Program-made: the position numbers and the translations under genes
Part shown: piece by piece, positions 12,888-25,808 of the stretch
Layout of the letters: each line of letters starts with the position of its first letter
How positions within the stretch are numbered: the stretch's first letter is position 1
The notes under the pieces: generated by a model
What the model was told of the DNA's origin: nothing
The model's database searches: none
What the model saw: only the letters and a program-made list of their open reading frames with translations
Assembly: GCA_949825025.1 (NCBI GenBank)
Contig: OX463781.1
Span: forward strand, 20,219,630-20,283,629
Length of the DNA: 64,000 nt
Source of the DNA: Siphlonurus alternatus
Taxonomy: Eukaryota; Arthropoda; Insecta; Ephemeroptera; Siphlonuridae
Reading direction: 5' to 3'

Positions 12888-15818
12888 ACTTTATCAGTTG
12901 CAGGGGAAACATGCAAATTGTCCTATAGTAGTTTGTTAACTACTAATTTGTTAAATTTACCAACACTGCAGGCTCATAATATATGCAGAGCTGTCGCTTC
13001 AGTATATAAAGCTATCGATATAATATACCGATCATATTTATAATTTAATTAATAATATTACACTAATGTCATTACTAACTAATATCAATTAATGATAACG
13101 TCATTATGTTAATAATGTTATTATATAAACACTAACATAATGTAATGAATTATATGGAACCATTCATAGCAATATTAAGTTTGACATTATTACTAAAATA
13201 ATATCACCAAAACATAAGCCAATGTTGTTGATGATGTTGCCTTTTTCTGGATTATATTTGCGTCATCATGCTAAAGCAATCCAGTTTTACCACGTAATTT
13301 TATGATGCGTCATAAACCATAATGAAAAGGATGAAATAGTCATTACTACTTTATATAGACATGGGAAATGAAATAATTGAAATAACTTGTGGTTTAGTTG
13401 TGTATCATTCCGTTTTACGGACAATATACTTTTAAATTGCTGTCATGTTTTCGTTTTACGATTTTTACTCACACAATTTGTAATAAACTTTTCATCAATC
13501 TTGTTACAGAAATTTAACAAGCATGCAGCACGGTTAATACATTTTTGTAAGAATATAAAATAATTTTATGTTAGAGAAAACTTTAGTATTTATAGATTAT
13601 ATTATATAATAGATTCTGATAGAATTATAATTAGAACGATTATGATTAAATTCGAGATTTTTTATAACATATATTTACGAAGAGTGATGTACAATTAATA
13701 AATATGCCCACTTTTCTCCATAAAAAAGTAAGAATTAATAAAAATATTAAATATAACAGAATTTTTTGTTCTACAATATTTCTCATTTAATTCACTTTGT
13801 TTCGCTACAAATGATTCCCTGGATAATATATTAATGGTATAATATAACACAACAATAAAAAAGCTCTTTTGTTTCAATTATAATAGCAAAATAACATTCA
13901 TTAATTAGTCCTGTGACTGACAAAAGAATGATTATAAAAAAAATCCACCATTTTTATCTAAAAAAAAGATTATATACAGTAAAGAGAATGTTGAAAAATA
14001 ACAACATTAGATTAGTAGTTGAAATTTGCCTTTGGTAACTTTTTTTTGTTTTTGTTTTTTTTTTTCTTTTAACTGGCAGGTTCATTTTTTTCTACTTTTA
14101 TAAGGCGCCTTACTAGTAGCTAGCTGTATATTGCCTTGTACATATAGAAGCAATGAAGTTCATAAAAACTTTATTGAGCTTGCTTGGGAGAAATGTTATG
14201 TAGGTCATACAGATTAACAGACTTTAAAAGGATAAACTTATTGACTATATATAGAGAAAAAAATTAGTTGAAACTTAATATCTTTTTATATCATTTTATT
14301 TGATCTGCAGAGTTAGATTAACATTTGAATTTTTCATGGCATAATCTTTTAACATTAAGTATACAGAGAGTGCAGAGTGAAATATTAGTGCTTATTATGT
14401 GACTTTAAGCACTTATTTTAACTAAAACTGTATACATAATGAATAAATAAATCACATTTAATAACATCTTTCAATTTAATATCTAACAGATAAATTTATT
14501 TACTGAATACAATTTCTGAAAGAAGTAACATTACATAAAACTTAGACTCACGTAGTCATAAACTTAAAATTACGAGTAAAAAGAACATTTTAATTATTTT
14601 ATTTTTATGAAGAAACTAATTAAAAAAATTGGTTTTAACAACTTTCAATTTTATGCATGAAGTTTTCTCATTTTCACGATAACGTAAGTTTAAACTTTGT
14701 TAGTGCTGGCTATTCGTGGGGTGTAGTTACGGCTAATGACCACCGACACCACGGTACGTCAGTCAAAGTCAAATTCAAGTGGAGACATACGGACAGGTAT
14801 GGAGGGAGGATTGCAGGTGAGAAGGCACAACAGCGGAAAACGACGAGCGTCAACATCTTTACAAAGTTTTCAAACCTCGTTCTTACTCCGTTTTGCTACT
14901 TCTCTGTCTCTCTCAAGCCATGATTGAGATTTTGGCTTATGCTCTGACACGTTCATAACTTAACATGCAACATAAGAGGCTTATGCAAATATCTTTAACA
15001 TTATGTATTGTAGAAAATATTGATAGACTGTTATATTTTATGCTAAGTTTCGAAATATATATTATTTTTAATAATAAAACAACTCATATTTGTGTTTATT
15101 AATTGCTATAAAAAATCCATGTGATGTAAACAAACATCCAGTCGTAAATAAAAATAAAGTTGAAAGATCATTCATCTCAATTATATGTTTTATGTTTCTT
15201 TATAATTAATACGTATATAAAATTAACCAATGAATATAGATACTGCTAAATTAAAACATAAATAATGACAATTATATCGTGACTAAATTAAATTTCAGTT
15301 AGTATTTCTTTATACTGTTTTTATTTAAAAATTACAGTTATCGAGTACAGTGGATGTACAAGTTATAAATAAGGTCATGTGTGACTTGACATTAATTAAA
15401 ATATTTTATTATTTTTAATTGTGTCATCTAATTAAAATAATTCATGTAATTCACTACACTTGTAAAAATATACACAGTAGAAACTATAATTATCTCTCAA
15501 AGTTGACATAAAACTCATCAGGCAGAGTGTTAGGTAAACAAGCCATGTGAAAAACGTCAAGTCATTACTGCACTTGCAGCAGTGCATACATCACATGATA
15601 CAAGTGCATAATATTTACATACATCCTTAGAAAAGTTCATTGAATGAAAAAATTCTAAGCGTTGTATAAATATTTATATCAAATTAATATTCTTATATAA
15701 TATTTTTTTATCAAATCATCATTACGTTTTATTCAAGTAGTTTTACATTTTTTTTTTTAATATACCATGACCCAAAACATGTATCTTTTTTACTAATGTC
15801 ATATAGAAGTCAGTTTTT

Positions 15819-15877
<59 letters not shown>

Positions 15878-16837
15878 CCCACTTTCTCAGAAAATAAATC
15901 TGCGGTAAAATGAAATCTTCTTTCCTCATTTATAATATATAGTATCTTTTCAGTTAGTTATATTTGTTTTTAAATCCACATGGTAAATTCAAAAATTATT
16001 TTTTTTTATAACAAACTACATGAAAGACAACTTAAAATTAAAATTTTCTTCTAGTATAATACAAAATATGCCTAACTAATTAAAACATGAAAAAATATTA
16101 GTTTTTTTTTCAGTAAAATTGTGTGTATGTAACTAACAAGGAAGGCAGCATTCAAGTCACCAGGCCTCAAGCATGATCATTATTCGAGATGGACCGAGGG
16201 AGAGAGAGAGGGATGTTTTAATCTCGGCAATCTGACGTACACTATCGATCTCCAATATACCGACTGAAAAGGCACTATACCCTTGTGACATACTACAGAA
16301 TATTTTTATAAAAAAAAAACTCATAATACTGGAGATAAAACAATGGTGAAAATATTGTATTGTACTTCAAAATTTATAATAGAACATTGTAGGGATTTTT
16401 CTTTATAGTAGTGTCATTCGTAAGTATCTAATATCACTTTAAATTTAATTAGAATCATTGACTTGTATTTCTGCAAATGGTAAATTGACATAGAATACGT
16501 TAGGTGGATGTTCATAATGGTCTATTGGCTCATTCTGATAATTATAAGTCATTGTTATTGCTATATAGTCAGATTTCATTCAATGCAGAATAATAGAAAA
16601 AATTAACCACCGTAAATTTAAAGGATAAACATTTCTACGGTAAATTATTTTCATTACATGTTTAATATCATTCGTGAGTTTTAAAGAGGTGATAATGAAA
16701 GACGTGCTGATAATTAGCCTTTTGACCAATATATGAAAATGTTAATTGTCCCTGTATATAAGAGATAACAAAATAAAATTATATTTACGTGTATTCAATG
16801 TGTAAGCACTAAGTACTGATTTTTGTTCCTTGACGTA
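12888..16837. other. AT-rich sequence without recognised genes
   Basis: No gene supported. A patch of mixed composition at about 14680-14925 carries two overlapping frames (88 codons at 14657-14923 and 63 codons at 14736-14927) without recognisable motifs. A 56-base poly(T) lies at 15822-15877. A short GC-richer stretch with GAGAGAGAGAG at about 16140-16270 is unassigned. Confidence 0.45.
15822..15877. repeat. Poly(T) tract, about 56 bp
   Basis: Uninterrupted T run, the longest homopolymer in the window. Read on the minus strand it would be a poly(A) tail, but the sequence on that strand upstream of it shows no SINE or LINE feature I recognise. Confidence 0.95.
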
Positions 16838-17088
16838 ATGGACAACCTGCATGACATTAAATTTTTTTTTTTATTTCAAAAATGAACAAATTTTAAGTGT
16901 AACAAATTATGTTACTCTGATTTTTCCCGATTTTTTTAGTCCCGGAACTATTTTTAAAAATTACTGAAAATTCTGCAAGTTCTGTTGGCCTCCCTGGATC
17001 CTTAATAAAAATGGGAAAAATCAAAGTATTATAATTCGGCACCCTCTATTCATTTCTGAAATAAAAACGTTTCATGCAGGTTGTCCAT
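16838..17088. mobile_element. Palindromic MITE, family B, copy 1
   Basis: A 251-bp inverted repeat with termini ATGGACAACCTGCATGA on both strands and a TA on each outer side (16836-16837 and 17089-17090), consistent with a TA target duplication. Internal arms share CARAAATGAA and CTGATTTTTCCC blocks. The interior TTTTTTAGTCCCGGAACTAT and the CAGAAATGRATAGAG-like block also occur in the element at 55681-56002, so the two belong to one family with diverged outer ends. There is no coding capacity. TA duplications fit a Tc1/mariner-type mobiliser, which is an inference. Confidence 0.8.
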
Positions 17089-17090
17089 TA

Positions 17091-20017
17091 ATTATTCAAA
17101 TAATTATCATAATACATCACAGAATGAAGTTAATAATATGTAACTGTCTCTGTTACATGGTGTAGTAAAAAAAACATGACTGTGGTAAGTGGGTTAGAAA
17201 TACAAAAATAACAAATTATCCACAACAATAATTTGGAAATATTTGATCTTTTACATAGATCTGTATTTTTAATTTTCTACACATATTATTCAACTCACTT
17301 TAGTAAACGGAGTTGCGATTTGTGTGATGTATATTTCAAATAAGACAAAATGAAAGAATGAATTTAAGAATAAATTCGCAAGCAAATTGTGTTTTTGCTT
17401 ATTTTTAGTTGAATTGCTACCTTCTGTTTTCTTAATGTAATTCTTTTTAAAACTGTTTGATAACAAAAAGAATAGTTTCCTTTTCTTCTAATTGGTTACA
17501 TAAATTAACTTAAGCATTTTTCTTTTAAAAATACCTTTATTTTATAGATTAATCTTGGGTATAAAACAATTTATATGCTAATTTTAGGCACAAGGAAGAA
17601 AAAAAAGGTGAAAAAAATTACGATTTCCATAAAATTAAATATCTTGTGTTTTTCTTGACTTTTTAACTAAAATGAAAAACTCAATGTTTATACTAAAATT
17701 CGTTTCTGTAATATTTATATTTAAAAAAAATTTAATTTTTATTACTGATTTCTTTGTTGCACGTATGTTTAAATAAATATGTAAAAGTATGCATATCATC
17801 GATATAGTGATTTGTTTTGTCAAACTGGTTTTTATATCGGGTCAACAAAAATCTGCTTGTGATTTCTGTCATATGAAATCAGGATTTGTATATATACGAA
17901 TCCTTATTTCCTTATATGAAATCCGCCACTTCGAATTTCACAAACAATATTAAGATAAATATTCCAGTTATCTAATCATGACTGTAAATGCAAATCAAGG
18001 TTAATTATTTGCTCTGATATTTCTACATAATTTTTTATCTTAAAATACATTATCATCAGATTCTCAGGTGTGAGAAAAGCGCATACAAAACTGCAACTTG
18101 TTTCAAACAGGTGTTAGCTTCACAGTAAGTAGGATTTGGTTATTTTAAATAGTTCAAAATATGTTTGCTTGAAAATTTTAAACTGAAGTGTTTAAACTGG
18201 ATTTAAAAAAAAAAAATACCAGATTTCAACAGCACTACTGTTTTCTATAATTTCTGTATAAAAAAAAACAGTGGCATTAAACATTAAATAATGTTATTAA
18301 AATTGTTTTAAGGTAATGAAATGGGAAAGCATCAAGTCTTGATTAAAAGTTAAAACTTTCTAAAAGACAGACTTTGAGATATCAAAATATAAATAACAAA
18401 AATTAGCCTTCTTTTCTAATAATAAAAAAATCTTTTAACACAGATTAAGTCAAGCAAGAAAAAAAAATTATTTTATTATATAATATATGTTTTCTTTTTC
18501 CATCTAACATAAAGAAAAAATCATTCAACAAAATAAAATGTAAATAATATTATTTTCTTTTGAGATATTTTATATCTTTTTAAAAATAAAACATCAACAA
18601 CGAAAAAAAAAACTCTCTTTAGATTTTTCTTCTCTTTTGTTCATTTGTCATTTTTACGTAGTAATAAATGTGATACAATTCTTTTTATATTGTACTTACA
18701 CCTTTCGTATTCTTAAAGCATACGGAAGTACCACCACCGTCAGAGCTTGTTTATATATGGTTTGGCGTCTCGAGGAGTTTGTTGCCGTGCTACAACTAAA
18801 CACAATGCTGTCAGATTTCCCAGGGGGCGTGCAGTATTTTCTCCACTGGACACAAAGATAGTCAGTCTGTGGAACCAAGCAAAAGCAAAAATCTTTTTAG
18901 TCACAATACATTTCAATGTCACAAAGTTCACATAATAAATATAACATTTTGCAGTGGTTGCCATAAAAATTAAACGTATTCATTTATAAAAAGACTTGAA
19001 TGGCTTATTATGCATTATTTATTCAAGATAATTTTAAAATATTATTCAATGTATCGAAGATATTTTGAAATTAATTTATTAAAAAATTAACAAGAAATAT
19101 CAATTTTTTTTTAAAAAAAAATGTATCTTTTTAATTTCATGATCATTTAAAATGACGGTATTACGAAATTAAAACAAATGTGTAAAATAAAATAAAAAAT
19201 TGTCCCTCTTTCATGATTTGATAATTTTCTTTGTGTAATACCAAAATACCAATATATTTTTCATCATTTTTATAATTTCTGTAATTCTTCGATCAATTTA
19301 CAACATTCAAGTTGTTTTTTATTATTAATATTCAAATTCGTTATTGTTGTTCGTTTCAGAATATTTTCCTATGCAAAGTTTACATGTATAAATATTATTC
19401 TTCCTATTTGATATATATATATTCCAACGTACTACCCGAATGAAATGTTATGAAAGTAAATTCAATTCATGTTAGTTTGATGCATAATCGATATTCATGT
19501 TAGTATATCCTGTCTGAATAATATGGAAAACATATTTAAATATTTTAGAATATTTTATTCTATCAGCATTGTAAATTTTGACATTGATATTATTGTAAAA
19601 AAAAAAAAAATAAAGAATATGTCATCATTCCACAAGAATAGTCAATATTACAAATTTAATATTGCTTCATCATATAAAACATTCTAAAAGTTAGTCAAAT
19701 GTGAAATAACATGCAAATAAAAATTTTGGTGTATTGTAATAACGTTTTTAGGGTGGGTGTGACGTTTAATTTTATCTTATATTTTTTAAAAATATATGAA
19801 CACAAATGAATCTTTTAGAGTATGAAATTAAATATAATATTTTTTTATAATAATACCATTATATCATAAGTTTTATGGAAACATAAAAGAAGAAAAACAC
19901 GTAGAATAGTTTTCTATATTTCATGTGAAATTGTGAGTTTTTTTATCAGCCTTACGGAAGTAAGACTCATGCATCAAAGCAAATGGATGGGCACGTTTCT
20001 GGACGGTGCCGCCAAGT
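17091..20017. other. AT-rich sequence without recognised genes
   Basis: Contains an imperfect palindrome of about 45 bp at 17871-17915 whose core AGGATTYGTATATATACGAA is nearly symmetric. A GC-richer patch at about 18715-18890 has only overlapping short frames on both strands (62-74 codons) with no domain, so it is not called as a gene. The rest is AT-rich with short homopolymers. Confidence 0.45.
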
Positions 20018-20554
20018 GGAGAACAGAGGCGGTGCTTGAGAACGATACAACAACCACGTACACCTGCAATCACCGGAGTTACGTGTGACGTCACCATTGG
20101 AACTAAAGGCAGATTCACATGGCGATTTTCATCATGCGACGCGACGCGAATAATGCGCACTTGCTGTGACATCCATTGGCGGCCATATTTGGCGATTTAA
20201 AAAAAAAGCATCGCAATTAACGCGATTTCGCTGCCGCAACCTGGCGAATTCGCTCGTCGCATAGGATTTCAAAGCTTGTGTGACAAAATCGCGTCGCATC
20301 GCCGTTGTAGCCATCTGAATCCGCCTTAAGATAACAAAAAAACGGAGAACAGAGGCGATGGTTAAGAACGATACAAATGAAATCACTGTAATCACCGGAG
20401 TTAATTGTACGTAAAGTCAGCATTTAAATCATCATCTAAGAATCACAAAAACGTAAAGAAAATTAAATAAAACATCTTTAAAGAATAGAAAAGAAAGGTG
20501 ATGTTTGAGAACGATATATAGAGAAACCGAGTACATTTGCAATCAATAGATTAA
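20018..20554 (+). repeat. Three diverged copies of a 60-65 bp repeat
   Basis: Copies at 20018-20083, 20344-20405 and 20489-20554 share GGAGAACAGAGGCGRTG, GAGAACGATA and GCAATCACCGGAGTTA (copy 3 is the most diverged). Copies 1 and 2 are separated by the TAA-flanked MITE at 20107-20326, which probably inserted after the tandem duplication. I do not recognise the unit. Minus-strand short frames through it are not convincing as genes. Confidence 0.7.
20107..20326. mobile_element. MITE with TAA target duplication
   Basis: A 220-bp element with terminal inverted repeats AGGCAGATTCACATGGC on the left and AGGCGGATTCAGATGGC on the right read on the minus strand. The arms continue with CGACGCGA/CGATGCGACGCGA. 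A perfect TAA flanks both ends (20104-20106 and 20327-20329). A 3-bp TAA/TTA duplication is typical of PIF/Harbinger elements, so a non-autonomous Harbinger-type element is the best guess. The interior is CpG-rich (many CGAC, GCGA and CGCG words), unlike the surrounding DNA, which suggests a fairly recent arrival. No coding capacity. Confidence 0.85.
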
Positions 20555-23076
20555 CTACTTGTGGTATTGCAAAAGACACTGTGAAATGGGTATTTGATAT
20601 CATTGAAAAAATAACCAATACGCGAAATGCTGTAACACTAGGTCATTTGTTATATGGTGATCTCAGTGAAATACGACCTCCAGAAATAATGAACTCAGTG
20701 TTGTGGCTAATGAGCTACTTGGTGGATAGTCTTATTGGTCGATATAAAGTACATAGTTTAAATTGTTTTAAGATATATATAAAAAATAGATGGATATGTT
20801 GTAAGAATAAAAATAATATTAAAAAGAAATTAGGAAACGCACTTGACGTGTTATTGCATTAAAAAATATTATTATCTTAGTTTTATATATTGCAGACATT
20901 CTATTTTTTATATATAAAATCAATATTCATGAAGTAAAAATTTTATAAAAAAATTTTAATAGTTATAAAAATAATAAAAAAAAAAAAAAAAAAAAAAAAA
21001 AATGGTGTGTAAAGTTAGTTTACTGTAAATTATACTACGTATTTGGTATAATACAGATTTGGTACCGATGATTTACATGTGAAATTCTATTTGTACAAAG
21101 TAGTGATGAAGTATAATGGTACAGGAAAATATTTATATTTCGTATGATAAAGTAAATGCAATGTTATCTTTCTGTTTCAGTTTCTTTTGTTTCAGCTGTC
21201 TTTGTTTCAGTTATTAAATGAGCATCCTTATGTTTCAGGAAACTTTTGTTTTTTAAAATTGATTAATGTAAACCTTAATTGATAAAAAAAATAATTATTA
21301 AAATAGTGTATTTTGCAAAATTGAGAAGTAATCTAATCTAACTCTTTGGTTTTCAATAAAAATAAAGTATTTTTGTATTTCTTTAATATAGAGTAAATTA
21401 TTATTATTATTATCTTTTGTATTTGCAATATAAGATATATATGGAAATATTTTCTGGTTAATTATAAATTTCATATAGAAGTTAATAGATCTGATAAATA
21501 TTTATGTTTTTGTGGTGCATAAAACATATATACTAAAGTCCTTTTGTTTCAGATGGACCTAGAAGGGCTGTGGCTCTTTGTCTGTGTAAACTTATTGTAT
21601 TATAGAGCAGCTGTATATGAGTCAAACATTGTTTGTTTGTTTTTTATTTAGAACTTAAGGATCAAACAATTCTGTATAAGGAAAAAAAAAAAAAAAATTT
21701 TTTTTTTTGAGAATATATTATATTTTTTTTGAAATTGTTGGTGTAAATTTATGTAAAGTGTACATAATCTTGTCTTTTATGAATAAAAATTATAAAAAAA
21801 AAAAGTTACAGGAAATCAACTGTAAATAAATCAAAAAAAAAAAAAATACTAGGAATTGACTATAATAATTGCTCTTTGGATTTATAGAAAAATAGTTCTA
21901 GGGGAAAAACTTATAAAAAAAAAAAAAAAAAAAAAAATAGAGTTGAAAATAGTGTCACAAATTTTCTATGATAATAATAATTACAGTTAATTTCACGTGG
22001 CAATTGCGCAAAAAAACTTCAATTCGACTAGTAACATTGATGAAAAAAGCTTTAACTAAAACAGTAATTGAAAATAGGATAAATCTTTTGGTGCTTGACC
22101 AAAATAAAATATAGTTCATAAACTTGCATGTATATTTTGTAACATCATTATATAAATATGTCTATTGAACATGTATATTTTTAATAAAATTATATTAATA
22201 TACTTTCAAGAATTATTGTATAATATATTGTATTGATATATCGATAACTTTTTAAACTAATAGAAAAAGTTATTGTAAGAACTCATAGCTGCTTGAATGT
22301 CTAAAAATATATATTTTATTTAAAAAAAAAGATGAATCACTACTTGTCTCAAGTGGCCAACAGATCTTGAGCTCACATAAATAACAGATTGAGAAATGTT
22401 TGTTTCCGAACACGACTATTGTTTCATAGATGTCATTTATATCAAAAACTTCGAACTCTTAAGTACAAACTAACAACAAATAGACGAAGAAAGAAGTATT
22501 ATAAAAAGTTTTTTCTTAAGATTGTTATAAAAAGTATCAATTAAAACTTTGATTGAAATTTATATACTTCTTTGAACTTTTTTTAGATTAAAATATAGGT
22601 ACTCTGAAACTTTTTTAAAGAAAGGGGGGAAAAAATCCATTAAACTGATTGTTTTTTTTTTATCAGTTTTTTCAAAAAAAAATGACTTCATTTTAGCTCA
22701 TTTATCAATGCCCTCTTAGGTAACAGAATGACATTAAGTGAGAAAAAATCTAGTGCAGACTTTAAAGGATTTCAGTATACATGTATTTAAATCACTCAAG
22801 ATCGAATCGTGAATTGAGTAGATTGTGAATAATAAGAAAAAAGTAAAGTAGCTCTGAAGTACCTTATATCTTTAATGAGGTAATTTGCTGAGTGCTCGTT
22901 AAAAAAGCAAATATATAAAAAATTTAGAAGAAATCGAATTGTTAATGTACCAAACTACGAGTGTACAAGTTGAAAAATTCTCAGAAATTAATTGAATTTC
23001 GATATTCTAGATAGTAGTGAACGTATATGAACTTTGCTGAAATTAGAGTATGAATAGAGATTGTATCCACATATTC
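20555..23076. other. AT-rich sequence; one weak frame
   Basis: A frame open from upstream of 20551 to 20862 reads about 100 codons. It includes an acidic/hydrophobic stretch (GHLLYGDLSEIRPPEIMNSV) that looks less random than neighbouring frames, but I recognise no family and see no clear exon borders, so I do not call a gene. Poly(A) runs occur at 20976-21002, about 21681-21696 and 21917-21938. The rest is AT-rich with nothing identified. Confidence 0.4.
20976..21002. repeat. Poly(A) tract
   Basis: A 27-base A run. Confidence 0.95.
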
Positions 23077-23381
23077 ATAGTACACTTGTCACCTCGGAAA
23101 ATTTCTCTTTGCAACCTTGTTAATCACCATGCCTCGTATATAAACATGCATGGGGCAGCAACAGGCGCGGATCCAGAAAAAAATTTCGGGGGGGGGGGGG
23201 GGGCTGCCTCCATAAGGCCAATGTTAAAAAAAAATTGGAGTGGGAGAAATGCCTGTATTGCCCATGTTAAATCCAAAATTTCGGGGGGGGGGGGCTGCAG
23301 CCCCCCAACCCCCCCTCCCTGGATCCGCGCCTGGGCAGCAAGGCTGCAAAGGGAACTTTTCCGAGGTGACAAGTGTACTAT
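23077..23381. mobile_element. Palindromic MITE split by a hAT-type insertion
   Basis: Outer inverted repeat: the left arm ATAGTACACTTGTCACCTCG, continuing GAAAATTTCTCTTTGCAACCTTG, matches on the minus strand the right arm that ends CGAGGTGACAAGTGTACTAT. Removing the inner 172-bp element and one copy of its 8-bp duplication leaves a host element of about 125 bp. No coding capacity. A 155-codon frame across the region is simply read through the two repeats. Superfamily of the host element is unknown. Confidence 0.85.
23162..23333. mobile_element. Non-autonomous hAT-type element
   Basis: A 172-bp element with perfect 15-bp terminal inverted repeats CAGGCGCGGATCCAG, flanked by a perfect 8-bp duplication GGCAGCAA (23154-23161 and 23334-23341). 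An 8-bp duplication with CAG-type ends fits the hAT superfamily. This GGCGCGGATCCAG end followed by G-runs is, from memory, a widespread type in animal genomes. Inside are two ATTTCGGGGG...CTGC segments with G runs at about 23188-23203 and 23283-23294. No coding capacity, so it would depend on a transposase supplied elsewhere. It is inserted in the loop region of the palindromic element at 23077-23381. Confidence 0.9.
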
Positions 23382-25808
23382 AAATTGCAGAGAAAATACC
23401 CTTGTTCTGACTTTTCCACAACATGATAATTTTATGATACGCATTAGAATCAAATGTATTGAAATAGTTTATAAATATATTTTTTTAAAAATTACTATGA
23501 AATCCCTATCAAATTGATAGGAATCGTTTAGAATATTAACTAATTATTTTAGCATTAGAGAAGTAACGTAATAAAAATTTAAAATGTTATATTATTTTAC
23601 TGCATTACAAATGTAAGAATTTTACATTTTTAATACGACTTTGCAAATAGTTTCCCTTTGTTAACTTTATAATTATTCATTAATCTACGTGTAAGTCGTA
23701 TTATTTCATTATATACGGTTGTTTTACGGCAGGTTCTTTCATGACATGCAGTTGTGCAGCACACTCGTCTGCTAAGTGGGTCGCTGCCAGCTGTTAGCTC
23801 CACCACATGAACAGCTGACAGTGCCATTGTGTTTGCAATTGTTCCAGCGCAACTGCAAACAACACTTACAAGAGTGGTAATTGAAATTACAATAAAACTG
23901 AAAGTAAAAGTTTAATTACAAGTTATACGTATCTGAAAATTGTTTAGGTTTAGTAAAACAAACATACTAGTAAATACTCAAAGTCAAAATGTTTATTAAA
24001 TAAAATTTGTATCGTGAAATTTTGACATCATGGTTTTATTACAAATCATTGAGTGCTTAACTTTTGTTGTAAATCATGTCAATTTAAATTTCTTTCATTC
24101 ATCCAATTCCAGATACATTTATGCATATATTAATATCAATTAAATTTAAAATAAAGCATTATGCATGGGTAAGACACGTCAAAGGGCAAAATACACAACC
24201 AATACACAAACAAATATGATCACTGTAAAAAGTCCTTAAAAGAGTTGATAACAGTTATTGAGCAGAAACTTTTTAACCAATTTCCTGAAATCTACATACT
24301 TTTGTGCATTTTTTAAAGATACTCGTAATTTATTATACAGCTGGATACATTTACGCATAGTACACTTCTACTTTTAGGAGGAACTATAGTTTTATTTACA
24401 TTTCTAGTACTGTACGAATGTTTTTTCTCATCGTGAAAAATATCAAATGTACGCGTAAATATCATGCTTTCTTTTTTGTTATTTAGGTAAATTTAAGTTA
24501 ATTAAATTCTAGTGAATTTAATCTCATAAAAACATGTGTATTGAAATATATTTCATATCCACAGAAACTCAAGCTCTTAAAAGAAATTGGGTTGAGTATT
24601 TTCAACATTAAATATTATTTCAATTTACTTATTTTTAAATGCATTGTATTTTTATGGATTTTATAAAATATAAATTGAATTACATAAAATTCAAATAACG
24701 TACGTATAAAAGATTTATGTTTATTTGGTTTAAATCACTGAAATATAAATACATATAAAAAAAATAAAATTTTATTTATTGGCTTAGACTGAAAAAGTCA
24801 ATTTCTCGATAAGAAGATATTATAATAAAATGTAATGACGTCATTTTATAGTAAGGTGAATTTTAGTTTAGAAAAGCGTGACGATAGATTGTTAAATGTA
24901 GCTAGGACTTGAGCACACGATAAATTGTTAGGACAGAAAAAGAGAGGAGAGAAAAGGGGGTAAAGAATGTGCTCATGTCACGCTATTATTGGCAGACCAT
25001 GTCGTGTTCCTTGTAGCTCAATACGAACCCCGTTCATTCGTTTTCAACCCCTATATACTATAAGGTGGTAGTCATGGAGGAGGAAAAGTTGCCAGAAAGT
25101 AAGGAGGAATGAGCAACGGTCACACCCTCCCCCATAAAGTTATAGCTGGAGAAGAAGGTGGAAGCACTCATATAGAAACTTTATGGTCCGGAAGACAGAA
25201 TGCTTACCATACAGTTACAAAAAAAGATCATATTATTGAAGTGATGATAAGATATTGTCATAATATAAGTTCTGTCATGATAAAATACAAGCATACTGTC
25301 ACAATTAATGTAGTTAGATGTTCCGGTAGCGTGGATTTAATGTGTATGTTAATTGCACGTAAAACTCAGAACGGCTGGAAAGTTATCTCTATCCTGTTTT
25401 TGTATGTTATTATATCACCTATGCATGGAGATGTAGTGAATTTATTGTAATGTTTCCTTTCCCAAAATAGTAAGTCTGTTTTTGCTGAAGTGGCAAATTC
25501 GTAAAATCAAGCAGAAGTAACGTCCCAATTAACATCCCCCTTCTGTATAGATAGAAAGTTGTTTTCCTTAATTTTATTATTAATATTATGTTTATACATT
25601 CGTGCAAGTTTTGAAACATGTAAAATTTTACTGTATAGTGGTGTTTAGTTTTTTTTTAATGTAAAATTTTAATAGAACATTTTTGTTGAAAGTAAATACA
25701 TAAAATTTACAAACTTTGATGATACTTTGGTGTATATTTAAAAAAAAAAAGTGTTTGTTTTCCATTAAGGTTATTATTACTGTAGGGGATTTTATACATT
25801 TTTCACTA
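23382..25808. other. AT-rich sequence without recognised genes
   Basis: Mostly AT-rich. A patch of mixed composition at about 23700-23870 has no assignment. Another, at about 24890-25230, includes a purine-rich run (about 24940-24965) and the start of a 113-codon frame (25109-25450) with no recognisable domain and AT-biased codons in its second half. Not called as genes. Confidence 0.45.

Noticed and set aside
15822..15877. Poly(T) as the tail of a minus-strand retroposon
   Set aside because: The sequence beyond it shows no pol III promoter, LINE coding remnant or target duplication.
23050..23517. A 155-codon frame and two antisense frames
   Set aside because: All cross the nested hAT-type element and its G runs; no domain, and composition follows the repeats.
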